Assembly: GCA_010909165.1 (NCBI GenBank)
Contig: MU008208.1
Location: 1-28,191, forward strand
Length of the DNA stretch: 28,191 bases
Source: Anthoceros angustus
Lineage: Eukaryota > Streptophyta > Anthocerotopsida > Anthocerotales > Anthocerotaceae
Direction: 5' to 3'
How positions within the stretch are numbered: the first letter of the stretch is position 1; every line of letters begins with the position of its first letter. Positions 11,463-21,430 of this stretch are shown piece after piece. The notes below the pieces were generated by a model. It worked only from the letters and a program-made list of their open reading frames with translations, was not told where the DNA came from and ran no database searches. Both the position numbers and the translations under genes were made by a program.

Positions 11463-11692
11463 GGGGCGCCACCGCGCCCGCATGTCCGGATCGCCGGCCG
11501 CGCCCATCTTCATCAGGGGGGCCGCCGCGCCTCGCGGTCGCCGACACGGGGGCGCCGCCGGCGCCCTCCACCGGTCACCGCGGGCAGGGGCGCCGCGCGC
11601 CGCGCCCAACGGAGGGCGCGGCCGGCCTCCACTAATGGAGGGGGCGGCCACGCGGGTTATCGGATTGTGAGCGGGCGCGCCCGCCCTCCACC
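11463..11692. repeat. GC-rich GGCGCC-type cluster
   Basis: About 230 bp of very GC-rich sequence with repeated GGCGCC, CGCGCC and GCCGGC motifs, ending in GGGCGCGCCCGCCC near 11674-11687. Frames are open on both strands only because the composition lacks stops. It sits in otherwise AT-moderate sequence of the plus-strand gene and looks like an insertion or expansion of the palindromic module. Confidence 0.6.
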
Positions 11693-12830
11693 GCTATTGT
11701 GTGAGGTGCTTGAGCGCCGCATTCTAACAGTTGTTTGGGCAAAGAATCAAGGACGTGGAGGTCTTGACAAAGCACGACTCATTCATTTCATTTTCGAGAT
11801 CAATAATTGGAAGGGCTTAGAGAATGAGCAGGGCTTTGGCGGATAGGACTTGCAAGAAGGACTCCATATTCAATGTTCCGTCGAAGCGTGTCCAAGATTG
11901 TGGAAGCCCGCAACGCTCGACATGCGTGGGTTTTGAGGGAAGGAAATACACCCTTCTCATGGATGTTCCCGTGGATTTGACATCGGGCCAATGGACAAAC
12001 GAATGGATTTATCCATGATGGGGTGTGTTCCAAAGTTTCGTGAGAAAACGGAAAATGACGACTTCCGAATTATCGCCATGCATGGTGTTGAAGAAGCCCA
12101 TACGGTAAGGGAGGCTATGAAGTGGTGTGCCAAAGGCGGCTTGGTGTCATTCATTTGGGATAAGACTAACATGAACAACGATGAGGAGGATTTGAGACGT
12201 GGAATACGTTATGCTTGGATGGGGTGTGAAAGATGGATGTTCAAGGACAGGGCTGCCATGATGCCAAATGTGATGCACGGACCTTCAACAATGGAAGATC
12301 GTTATTGGACACCCTCACCGCCAAGAAAGTTTTACCTCTCATGACAAGTTGGTAGTGTGCCCATACCAGACCATTGGGTCTTATGATGAAACTCGTGAGG
12401 ACATTCTCCAAGGAGGGAGACGGGTTATTGATGCATGCTCAGCGGTGGACTACGACACTAGCGTTGCCGTGGCCGAATCAGACATTGCAATAGAGGCGGA
12501 CTTGAGATGCGCAGGTTACATTGCCCAGCGCATACACGGCGTTGATGTCTTGCCCGATGCAGACGAGGAGCTGACTTTTGAGCCGCACCGAAGGGGACCA
12601 TCTCAGTTCTGGGCAAAAGAGGTATGTATTAGCGAGAAAGACTGCTTGAAAGCCCAAGTCGTCGCATTGAGTGCGAAGAGGTTGAAGACGACAACCGGCG
12701 AACTTATGGAGGATGGACAGACTTTGATGTCAGATGGCGTGCGACCCGACCATCGATTTACACCCAAAATGACATCAATGAAGACCAGGAGGCTTTGGTG
12801 CGAATGATAGCTTTGACGCACGAGATGGAG

Positions 12831-13189
12831 CATGAATTTGGCACTTGTAGAAGATTCGGCCCGGTGGATGCAATGGTGGACTCTCAAACAATCCTCGCGA
12901 TAGAACATCAGAGACGCTGATTAGCAAAATCGCCTATGCACTTAGCGGTGTTGGTGTTTAGTTTTGCGGTTTTCTACGAGAACCGCATGTTCGGATGTTT
13001 TCGACCCTCTTAAAATTAACAATGGGTCTTTTCTCAAATTTTGTTGTTAATCGTTTTTGTAGTAGTAGCGGCCACGCCATGTGGTTTCGGGGGATGCCAT
13101 TTTCGTTTGGTTTTCCGCTAGGATATGCATATAACGGTGTCTCAGATTCAAACAAGCCGTTTTCCGCAATTTGTGGATGGTGTCTTTTC
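12831..13189. other. right subterminal region of A
   Basis: AT-richer sequence with no recognisable coding. It probably holds the 3' untranslated end of the plus-strand gene and the right subterminal DNA. The right end is otherwise less similar to B than the left end is. Confidence 0.4.
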
Positions 13190-13250
13190 CACAAGGGGTT
13201 ATTTTTCCTTGAAGGGGTTTGTATATTCCCCCTTCATAATTTATGGTGTT
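13190..13250 (-). repeat. right inverted end of A
   Basis: On the minus strand it begins AACACCATAAATT followed by TGAAGGGGG (plus-strand CCCCCTTCA at 13228-13236). The next iteron (TTGAAGGGG at 13209-13217) and a third, weaker one (CACAAGGGG at 13190-13198) point the other way, unlike at the left end. The right end of element B shows the same switch. Confidence 0.7.
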
Positions 13251-14187
13251 TCTCCTTCTAACTGGCAGATCCTAAGAGCAATATAGCATATTGTCTTACG
13301 ACTATAGATCGTCCTCGCCAACTACCAGAGGCCATCACCGCCCACAAAAGCACAATCGGAAGCAAGCAATCGTCGTAACTAGAATCCTAGAAGCTAACAA
13401 GACTTGGACTTAACTTCCCTACCTAAGGATAGAAAACTAGTAGGCTCTAAATGGACATTTAAGATCAAATTAAATCTTGAAGTATAGAAAGGTATAAGGC
13501 AAGACTTGTAGCTAAGGGATATTCACAAAAATATGGTTTTGACTAAACGAAACCTTTAGTCCTACTCAAAATAACCTCACTAAGGATCCTCTTAGCCTTA
13601 GCATCTCACCATGACTATGAGCTAATGCAACTTGATATCAAGACGGCTATATATGGAGATCTCGACCACACTATTTACATGGAGATTCCTCAAGGGATAC
13701 ATGTGGATAGGAGAAAATACAATGCCCGCTATTACTCAAGTCCTTATATGGACTCAAGCAAAGCGCCATGAAATGGTATTATAAGTTAGATGTTAGCCTT
13801 AAGGAACTAGGGTTCACCAAGCTAAACTCGATAGCAACATCTATATCAAAAGATCTCAATTCATTGTTTTAGGAGTATATGTACATATAGTTCTTATGTC
13901 TAACACTAAGGCAATATTAGAAAATACCGATCTATGCTAGCTAAGCGCTTTCTATGACCACTTGTAGAGAACTTTCCTTTTGTTTAGGCATTCGTGTTCT
14001 AAGGGATAGAAATGCTAGAAGTATTCTTATTCATCAATCCAAATACATTCAAGAGATCTTAACCAAGTTTAACATGTTAGATGCTAAACCTATCTCTACG
14101 CCTATGGAAATGAACCTCAAACTTAGCAGAACCGGACCAACGGATAACACCTCCGATGCTACTCTCCTCCTTACTCTTCAGCCGTGA
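13251..14187 (+). pseudogene. copia reverse transcriptase remnant
   Basis: NKTWT and LPKDRKLVGSKWTFKIKLN near 13395-13475 open the domain (RVT_2). LVARGYSQKYGFD near 13508-13545, ALASHHDYELMQLDIKTA near 13600-13650, DLDHTIYMEIPQGI and SLYGLKQAP (about 13660-13770) follow in changing frames. The active-site motif YVDD is destroyed: near 13875 the sequence reads GVYVHIVLMSN, with one Asp lost and one replaced. SFCLGIRVLRD and ILIHQSKYIQEILTKFNM at 13975-14075, then STPMEMNLKL, are the usual C-terminal part. It is non-functional. The GC content is lower than in the gag half. Confidence 0.85.
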
Positions 14188-14196
14188 GGTAGTCTT

Positions 14197-14859
14197 ATGT
14201 ATCTTATGGTATGCACTAGACCAATCTCTCCTATCGATTGGGAGCTTTATCTCAATTTTATCACTCCTACTCAAGCTCATTGGGCAGTCAAGAGGGTATT
14301 TCGATACCTAAGGGCAACCTTGGACTTAGGGTTACCCAATCGTATCAAGCAAGAAGAGCCTCTACAACTAGAAGGTTTTAGCGATGCCGGCCGGGCGGCA
14401 ATATTGATGATAGAAAGAGTACAAGTAGTTATGTATACTTACTTGGAGGACGGCAACAAGCTGGAGTAGTAGCGGCGACAGTTGTCGCTCACTGACGGAA
14501 TATATTGCTCACTAACTCACGCATGTAAGGACGGACTTTGGCAACTCCTCCAACTCTCAGAGTTAGGTGAAACACAAAGGATCCCTAGGCCACTTTATTG
14601 TGACAATCAAAGTGCTATCGCCCTTACCTACAACCCGAAGTTCCATGCACGAACAAAGCACGTGGAAGTGCAATTCCACTTTATAAGGCAAGTGGTCGAC
14701 GAAGGTAAATTTATAGTTTTATATTGCCCAACGGAACAAATGACGACGTGCTACGAAGGCACTCAACTCGTCAAGCATCAAGAACACATGAGAAATATGG
14801 GACTAAGAAAAGTCTCGAAATCGCCTATAGTACTTAGCATAGTTTTATATATAGCCTAA
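14197..14859 (+). pseudogene. copia RNase H remnant
   Basis: WAVKRVFRYLRATLDLGL (near 14281-14335) is the bridge from reverse transcriptase. GFSDAGRA near 14374 holds the first catalytic Asp. The TEAEY motif appears as LSLTDGIYCSLTHACKD near 14482, with the Glu lost. LYCDNQSAIALTYNP near 14594-14640 holds a third Asp, followed by HARTKHVEVQFHFIR. PTEQMTT and the H..NMGL end close the domain. Two in-frame stops near 14467 and the lost Glu make it inactive. Confidence 0.88.
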
Positions 14860-16760
14860 GGACTAGATGCTAAGTAGTGTTAAAGTAGTAGCATCCGCCC
14901 TTAGGGCACGCTTCTTCTTTAACATATTTTAGAACTCAAGCGTTATAGCGAACAGCATCACCAAACTACAAAGGCAGCGTTTGGGCACTGACAACGTACA
15001 TCATGTACACTTCTCTCATTGCTAATCAATCCAATATATGTCTCTCACATCCTCGTGCCCGGTCCATGTGACCGCAACAACATCATCGCGGCCAAGGGCT
15101 AGGAAAAACCAGCTCGGGTGTGGGGACTGTTGCTTGGACTCGAAGCACCGGACGTCCGTGGCACCAACCCCTCTTACCCGGCGAGCTTTCATTTAAAACT
15201 AGTTCTTTGAAAGCGTGTCCGCGGAATTATATTTTGTGCCACCACCTTTTGTTGCGGTTTCACTTGCGCAGATCATGCATATCGATGGCGGTTGCCAGCG
15301 ACACACTGCGAGATGGATTTACTGATCCCATTACTAGGAGTTGCCATTTGATTTCCACTCGGCGGATGCCATGCTAGGGGCCTTCTCGCAGCAGTATGCC
15401 CTTTCGATGTAAGCAATGCATCATCCGCACACCTTCTAAACATTGCTGGTGCAAAGCCTTGTGGAAGACACGATGTCCATCCGTGTCGCAATGCCTCAAA
15501 AGTTCTTGCCTTTTCCTCTGGTTGGCACAATGTCAAAGTTCTTCACCGCACCATACTCTAATCCATTGCGGGTCCAGACGAGAGGCTCCTTGTGCTTGAG
15601 CCGGATCGCAATAGCGTACACTGCTCATCCTTCATGGTATTGCGTGAAAACAAGCGCTCCCGCACATTTCTTTTGGCTGGTGTGGTTGCATCATCCTCCA
15701 TCGACACATACAAGAAGAGCAAGTCTTGATTGGGTCATTTGTTGCATCCAACTTCTCTTTGTAATGTCAAATGGCGAGATCATCTTGTACATCCGTGGAT
15801 CAAGTCAATATCGGACCGCTTGTAAGGACTCGGAAAGATGCCTTGGTCGGCGGGATGCTCTTGTGGAAAGACCCGCATCGGTGGCGCAGCTTGAGTTGTC
15901 CTTGGAGTCGGGCTGGTGCAGGCTCGTCGCCTCGTTCAAGGCACATGAGTCTCCCTTCCGTCGCCTTTTTTCTCTCCACCGAGCGTCCTGCGATTTGTTG
16001 GAGTCATTCTTCCGCTTGAGCCCTTGGAGCCATTACATGCAACTATGAAAGAAGTGAGATCACGAAGTGTTTAGATTGTTAAAAGGATACACATGAGCTG
16101 CAACTTCTCGAACACGGGACGGTCGTGTGCAAGCGGAGTTGGTGTTGATGCTCACACGACTAGCCCAACTCGCACCCTCGAGAACAGCAATTGCAGCTGG
16201 CGATGAGGAGGTCGGCGGTGTCACGATATCTGCATTGCCGGCTGCCCGTGATGGACAAAGTGCGGGTGAGTGTGAGAACGACCCGTTTTCTCGATCCGCG
16301 GCAATCTCTTGCTTTTCCGCCCACACATAAGCTAGATGGAAATACACATCTTCCCAAAGCGAGAATGAATCTATACCATCCGAGAAGGTGGGGTCATGCC
16401 GTCATGAAGGAAGAAGACCCAGGCAAGGCGGCTCTGTAATCAAGCAACTCCTTAAATGCTTTGTCGGCGGCGTGTTTTGCCATTGTCGGCTAATGTGGCA
16501 AATGCAAATTGAGCATATTCTAAGGTATATGCTAGTTATGCCACAGCTAAAATAGTGTTCAGTGGCATAACGATGGGCACCTAGAGTGATTCGATCCACC
16601 GACTAGTACCGGCCGCCGTTTCCTACCAAAGTGGGCACCTCGACTTCATTGCCGACATTTAGTGCGAAGGCTTATTTCACAAGCCGCGAATTGTGTCGAG
16701 TCTTGCGCATCCACTTCTCATCCACCTTGCGCATCCCTCCTCCTCCCTCACGCGCCCCTC
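14860..16760. other. region C, left part: no recognised gene
   Basis: After the copia RNase H there is no detectable LTR. From about 15.1 kb, frames of up to 201 codons are open on the + strand and 95 on the minus strand, with no known motif. If region C is organised like A, a minus-strand second gene would lie here. Parts of the minus strand (for example near 15.5 kb) look coding-like, but I find no convincing match to the plus-strand gene of A. It stays unassigned. Confidence 0.35.
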
Positions 16761-16772
16761 CGTGTGAGAGCA

Positions 16773-19700
16773 ATGGCCAGCAGCAGCGGCGTGTTCGATT
16801 TTACAAATTTCGCGGCGGGTCGATGCATGTCATTCCGAACGGTGGCCATGAGTCGGCGACTCAATTGTTGATCTCGGACGGATGCACACAACCCGTCGTA
16901 GTTTTAGAGGATGATTCACAGGCTATGGCGGCGTCGTGAGCATAGTCCTTGAAGAGACAGGTGGCAGACTTCTAGCGGTGGAAGCGATGGCGATGTCGTG
17001 TTCCGAGATATGGAGCGGAGGATATGGTTGCCGGCGATGGCGACCTTTTTATCCCGATGCGATGCGGGCGAGAGGATCGAGGAGCTCGTGCGACGTTTAA
17101 CCGGATGTCCGGTGCTCGCCGACGCGCGCCGCGGCGAGGCGGCCGTGTGCCACCGAGGCGGCACATCCATCCGGACTTCTTGGATCACCGATGGCGGCGC
17201 ATCGCGAATGTACCTGTTGGCGCATTTGGGCGTCCGGATAACACCGGACGCCACGGCGACAAGGTCGCCCTCCGGGATCTTTGTGGGCGGGTCCGAGAAT
17301 ACTATCGAGAATGTGCTACACCGGCGGGAACAGGGCAAGACTACGATGTGGAGAGTGTTGCGAGTCTCGGACTTTGGTGAGAAGATCCACATTGTTGATT
17401 TTGGGCTTGGCTTGGAAACAATATCGCCGGTGATGGCGGAGTTGCAAATCTTGGGAGTCGTCCAAGAGCTAATGTGGTCCGTGGTCCCGGATCTTTGTTT
17501 GGTGATTGTGATGCCATCCGGTTGGAGTTGCACGAGATGATGCCTCGCGCATCCGGCCAAAGGTGAGGATCTGCGTGCAACAGCTGCAGCGTTGCCAAGC
17601 GTAGTACCTCCGGCGAGCTAGAATGGATTTGGTCTTAGAGAAGCATTGTTCGAGGCCAAGTTGTGCGCCGATTTAAAGCGGCATTGTTGTGACAAAAATG
17701 TTTAGAGCGTGTTGGCCATTCAAATTGAAGGTGATTCGTAGCATTCTTCCGCATGACAAAAGGAGGCGAGGAACAGCATTTGCAAGACCATCGGATCGAT
17801 CGAAGGCGAGGAGTTGTTGCCCATAGTATGGATAAACCGGATTCCACATGGGAAGAAAGCAGTGTGTGTGAGGGCTTTCATCGGGTTTTACGCATTGGGT
17901 CACTAAGATACAAGAATGCGCAAACCGGGGTAGTGAAAAATGTTAGATGGACCGTGCTACGGTCTAAAGCGCCAACGCCATATGGATTACGCTCATGTGG
18001 ATGGGCGTTTTCTTCAAAGGTCGGAAAGACGCGAATCGGGAAGTCTTCAACTTGCAGACCTAAAGAGGAGATCTTCATTGAGTATGCGTGCAGGATCGGT
18101 GTGCTCCCACGTTTATTCTGACTACTTTTGCAAGCTTTGGATGAAGTATTTCCGGTTTAAAATACCACGGTGCAACCGGTTTTCAGTCTGTGCAGACTGC
18201 GATGACCTAAAGAGGAAAATAAAAGACGCAGGGTCGGACCACGTACAAGGTGAGATGGCGGTCCTTATTCCGGCGGTCACCGGATGTCCGAACTTTGGCG
18301 CAACCCCATGGCCTCATACCCTTTTCTTGCGAATGAAGGCGGGGCTTGAAACAAACCGTGTGCATTCTTCGCCCTTATTGTTGCGTGTGCGAGACAAGAA
18401 TGTGGGACTCGACTCCGAGAACAACAAGGGCGCGAAAATGGCGCACCGGCACAAGTGCTTGGCGGCTAAGTTCATTGGTATTGCCATAGATGGTATGGAC
18501 CAAAAAAGCGAGTTGCCCCATTACAGATTGCCAAAGACGGTTGATTCGAGCCCTTGTCGGGCTTCACGTTCTAGGTGTCTGGTGTTCAACTACTTGTGCG
18601 CAGTGTATTTGAGTTTCCGAATGTGAGAAATGATCCGAATGGGCTGGCCGTGATTGACATGTTATCAATACGGGAGGCCGCTCCCCTATTCTATACTTGC
18701 GGATGGACAACACTGCTCAAAACAAGAATCGAGGAGAATTGGCATATCATCCATGCTTGTGGCGAAAGGTATCTTCAAAAAAATCAAGGTGGGGTTTCTT
18801 CTTGTTGGCCATACCCACGATCGATTGACCAAATGTTTTCGAGGTTCTCGGTTGTGCTAGGGTTGAAGGATGCTTTCACGAAATGATAGGGTTCTTTGGA
18901 GGCGTACACCCCATCACCATGATTCACATCTTGAAGGAGGTGCGGACTTCAAGACCTATCTATGGCCGAAGGGGATCGTGCAGCATGACTTGCATAATCA
19001 CATTTTCAACACCGGTTCAAAATAACAAAGGGCTATCGAGAGGGCGTGGCGTGCTAAGATGCAAGGAGTTTTCAAGTTCGATCCGTCACCGGTGGTGTGC
19101 GCTATTACGTTCGGGGTGCCACCACGGGTGATTGTGGCGCTCCATTGTTGCCGTTGGTCCCATCACATGCCCAAGGTAAAGGAAAGGGACATGCAAAGCG
19201 GAAGGATGCCGATGTCCGTGTCAATGACGATAGTCTCCAAGCGATGGCGGTAGTGGTAGTGTAGTGGCGGAGTCCATGAAGTAAAAGCGGGCCTAGAACG
19301 CACCCGACATATGAATGTGGAGCAACTATCATGGTGGGATACGTTGGGATGAGCAGTGCAATAGCCGAGAGACTAGCGGTGGCATTCCATTCCGTTGGAG
19401 CAGAATGGTCTTGGTACACTCGCGATGAAGAAAAGCGAGGTACCACAAGACCCTCCAGACTCAACTTTGGTTGATCCTGCAATGGCCAGACGGATTTTTG
19501 GACATGGTCGGGAGGTGTACACCGGGGCACATCGAAGTGCAGAGGGGAGGGCAAGGGCAGAGGCTCATGTCAGAGGTTGTGTGAAGGAGATTGAGGAGGG
19601 AATGATGGTTGCTGTCCAAGCTGGGGATGATCCAGGGCAGACCATTCTGGCTCGCAAAAGTGGTGGAGGTGGACCATGATGTTGTGGTCCCTTTCATGAT

Positions 19701-20200
19701 AGTTCATTGGTGGCGGACAGAGAACAATGATGCATTCGAGGGAAGGTACATGGAGGAGTTTGTGATGAGCGCCCACGGTCGAGGGAAAAAGTGCGGCGAT
19801 CAAAGAATGGAGGCGGGCGTCGGAGAAGCATTTGCAAAGCCTCAACTTCCGAGACAAATGTGCTGGCCTATGATTTGTGACAAGGAACAAGACGTTGCGA
19901 GGGCGACAATGAAGCGATAAAGACCAAAGTCTTTGAGTTGCGTCGAGCCGGTGATGAACCGGCGAGACTTCCGCCAGACACGAATGTCATGCCAAGACAT
20001 GATTGACTCGGAAGACCTCGACAATGTGGAATCGGATGAGTCCACAGACGTGGTGGTGGACCAGGATGGTGGACTCGGAGAGGAGCCGGAGGGCAACCTA
20101 ATATTGTCAACTTTCCGTTCCTTGTACCAGACGTTATGTCCCCTCGGGCTTGAATGCGATGGATTGTTTTCGTCTTTTCGTGGAAAGGTTTAACGACTTG
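16773..20200 (+). pseudogene. transposase-like gene (DUF7869-type), copy C
   Basis: A possible start ATG at 16773 is followed by broken N-terminal coding. A Cys-rich HCCDKN near 17680, AVCVRAFIGFYALGH at 17859-17903 and a YKNAQTGVVKN stretch form the N-terminal part. FSVCADCDDLKRKIKDA follows at 18180-18230, then GIAIDGMDQKSELPH at 18477-18521, LRMDNTAQNKN at 18698-18730, KKIKVGFLLVGHTHD at 18777-18821 and IDQMFSRFSVVL near 18823-18860. The C-terminal part has MMVAVQAGDDPG near 19600 and PFWLAKVVEVDHD near 19635, a frameshift apart. The motif order matches the minus-strand gene of A, with better preserved GHTHD and DNTAQNKN. Several indels break it. It is a member of the same uncharacterised transposase-like family; the enclosing element's ends were not found. 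Confidence 0.75.
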
Positions 20201-21430
20201 CCATCATCATCTCTTTGTAGGAAGTTGACGGTGTGATAATGTCCGGAGCATGTAACGGCGACTATGTCGAAACCGATCCCAACAATGTGGTGCTCTAATT
20301 TTCTAACAATGTTACGGTGGTTTTGTCCGATTGAGAGAGCGCGAGGTTTCAATGGTGATCATGCGGTCATCTATGTTCGACCTTGCGGTGTGGCGTGTTC
20401 CCAGGATGGTCACCAGGATGTCCGTGGCAAGGTATGTATGCAAAGCAAGTGCGCAATGTTTGTTTTCGGTTCTAGTTAGGGACCGCCTAATGACTATGGG
20501 GTGGAGCAGGGGGTCGATCTCGGCGGTGGCCAGTTCGGCGACGGGGCGCACACAGCGTAAAAGCGGTGAGTACCAAGACGGGCTCAAAAGCGTCTTCCTC
20601 CACTGCTTCCACCGCCAGCAGAGGTTGTCTTCCACCTCCTTTGTGGTTTGTGCACGCCGCGCTCATCCCCTCCTCTGGCAGAGAGCCGTCCTCACGCCAT
20701 GCTCCTCCACCCTCCTTCCAGCCTCTGACTGTTGTCTGGGTTTTGCCCTGTTTCAGTGTCTGCCCCTTCTCCTTACGTCCCATCCATCCAACCTTCCCTT
20801 GAACTAACCTGCTGTTTGCAGCCCTTCTGGATGAGGACTCGCAGAGGTGGCTACGAGTCACCACCTCGTATCACAAGGGAGGATGTGGAGGCAAAGCGAG
20901 GCGGAGAAGGATGGAAGTTGCCCATCCGGACTTGTGTGGAGGCCATTTGGGTCTCGGTGTGCAGGCGTGGGCGGGGAAAAAGACAGTGTGGCCATCTCCT
21001 TCCATGCGGAGGGTGGCGGTGGCATCGTAGATTTTCCGGATCTTTGCGGCAGGTAGGAAAAAGCCAAGGGGCTGGAAGAGGACTATAGGATAGCGAAGGA
21101 GGGGTTCCCAGGCGAAACGAAGGGTGCAGCAACTCCAGGTGCAGAGGAAGGAGGGTGAAGGAAGAGCACGAGGACTGTCCGGTCCGAATTGTTTAGAGCT
21201 TCCGTGACCTTGCGGTGCCCTGAGTCCATACACTTACGCGAATGAAGGTTCTGCAGGAGGAGGCGTCGCCTTGGGAGCGGGAGGCTGGGTGGAAGTGAAG
21301 GAGGAGGGTAAGCACTTACCTCTACCTTTTCGCGAGAGTTGAGCATGGTTGTCATTGCATGCACTAACGGCTGTTCATTGTGGCGAGACAGTGATGGGGA
21401 CACCCTTGGCAAACCGGAGGAGCACATTGG
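20201..21430. other. region C, right part: overlapping open frames, unknown
   Basis: GC-rich DNA with open frames on both strands (158 codons at 20331-20807 +, 125 at 20487-20864 -, 120 at 20871-21233 -). The sequence from about 20730 to 20820 resembles an intron end (pyrimidine-rich, TTTGCAG). No domain is recognised. It may be the tail of the C element or unrelated host DNA. Confidence 0.3.

Larger units (their letters stand above)
8915..12830 (+). pseudogene. second gene of A, unknown product, degenerate
   Basis: A chain of + strand open segments changes frame repeatedly: 8915-9613 (232 codons, the longest in the window), 9232-9780, 10630-10857, 10869-11096, 11030-11287, 11194-11670, 11991-12344 and 12349-12807. 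The 10.7-11.3 kb part is rich in Glu, Lys, Arg and Asp and looks helical (for example YLRDELIIAKRMVRDD). The end of the chain contains FWAKEVCISEKDCLKAQ at about 12605-12660. Element B has WAKEVCIKKDSLKAQ at 25177-25222, so this coding piece is conserved in the family. I recognise no domain. It may be an accessory protein of the transposon, as many large plant DNA transposons carry two genes. GC-rich patches at 10064-10225 and 11463-11692 interrupt it. Confidence 0.4.
4136..13250. mobile_element. DNA transposon-like element A, 9.1 kb, with inverted ends
   Basis: The left end starts AACACCATAAATT then TGAAGGGGG, and the reverse complement of the right end starts with the same AACACCATAAATT then a variable base and TGAAGGGGG, about 27 matching bases. 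The left flank ends ACTC (4132-4135) and the right flank begins TCTC (13251-13254), 3 of 4 identical, which is weak support for a 4-bp target duplication. Inside are a minus-strand gene (5162-7824) of a transposase-like family and a plus-strand gene (8915-12830) of unknown type, diverging from the centre. GC-rich palindromes are scattered through it. It interrupts a copia element between linker and reverse transcriptase. The genes are broken, so A is no longer autonomous. Superfamily not assigned. Confidence 0.7.
1229..14859 (+). mobile_element. Ty1/copia retrotransposon, degenerate, split by element A
   Basis: The + strand shows the copia order gag, protease, integrase at 1229-4135, then reverse transcriptase and RNase H at 13251-14859. 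The two halves are separated by 9.1 kb with inverted ends. Joining them leaves about 55 codons between the RxSQRSN..INRY motif (near 4100-4127) and the NKTWT motif (near 13400). That is close to the spacing I expect in an uninterrupted copia polyprotein, so one element was probably cut by insertion A. Every domain has frameshifts and stops. No convincing 3' LTR follows 14859. The reverse transcriptase half is more AT-rich than the gag half, so two independent fragments remain a weaker alternative. Confidence 0.7.

Noticed and set aside
11460-11670. Arg/Ala/Pro-rich frames on both strands as a real protein
   Set aside because: They coincide with the GC-rich cluster and change with strand; composition effect.
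20331-21233. Several long overlapping frames on both strands as a gene
   Set aside because: Frames overlap on opposite strands, none shows a motif, and GC-rich composition explains the lack of stops.
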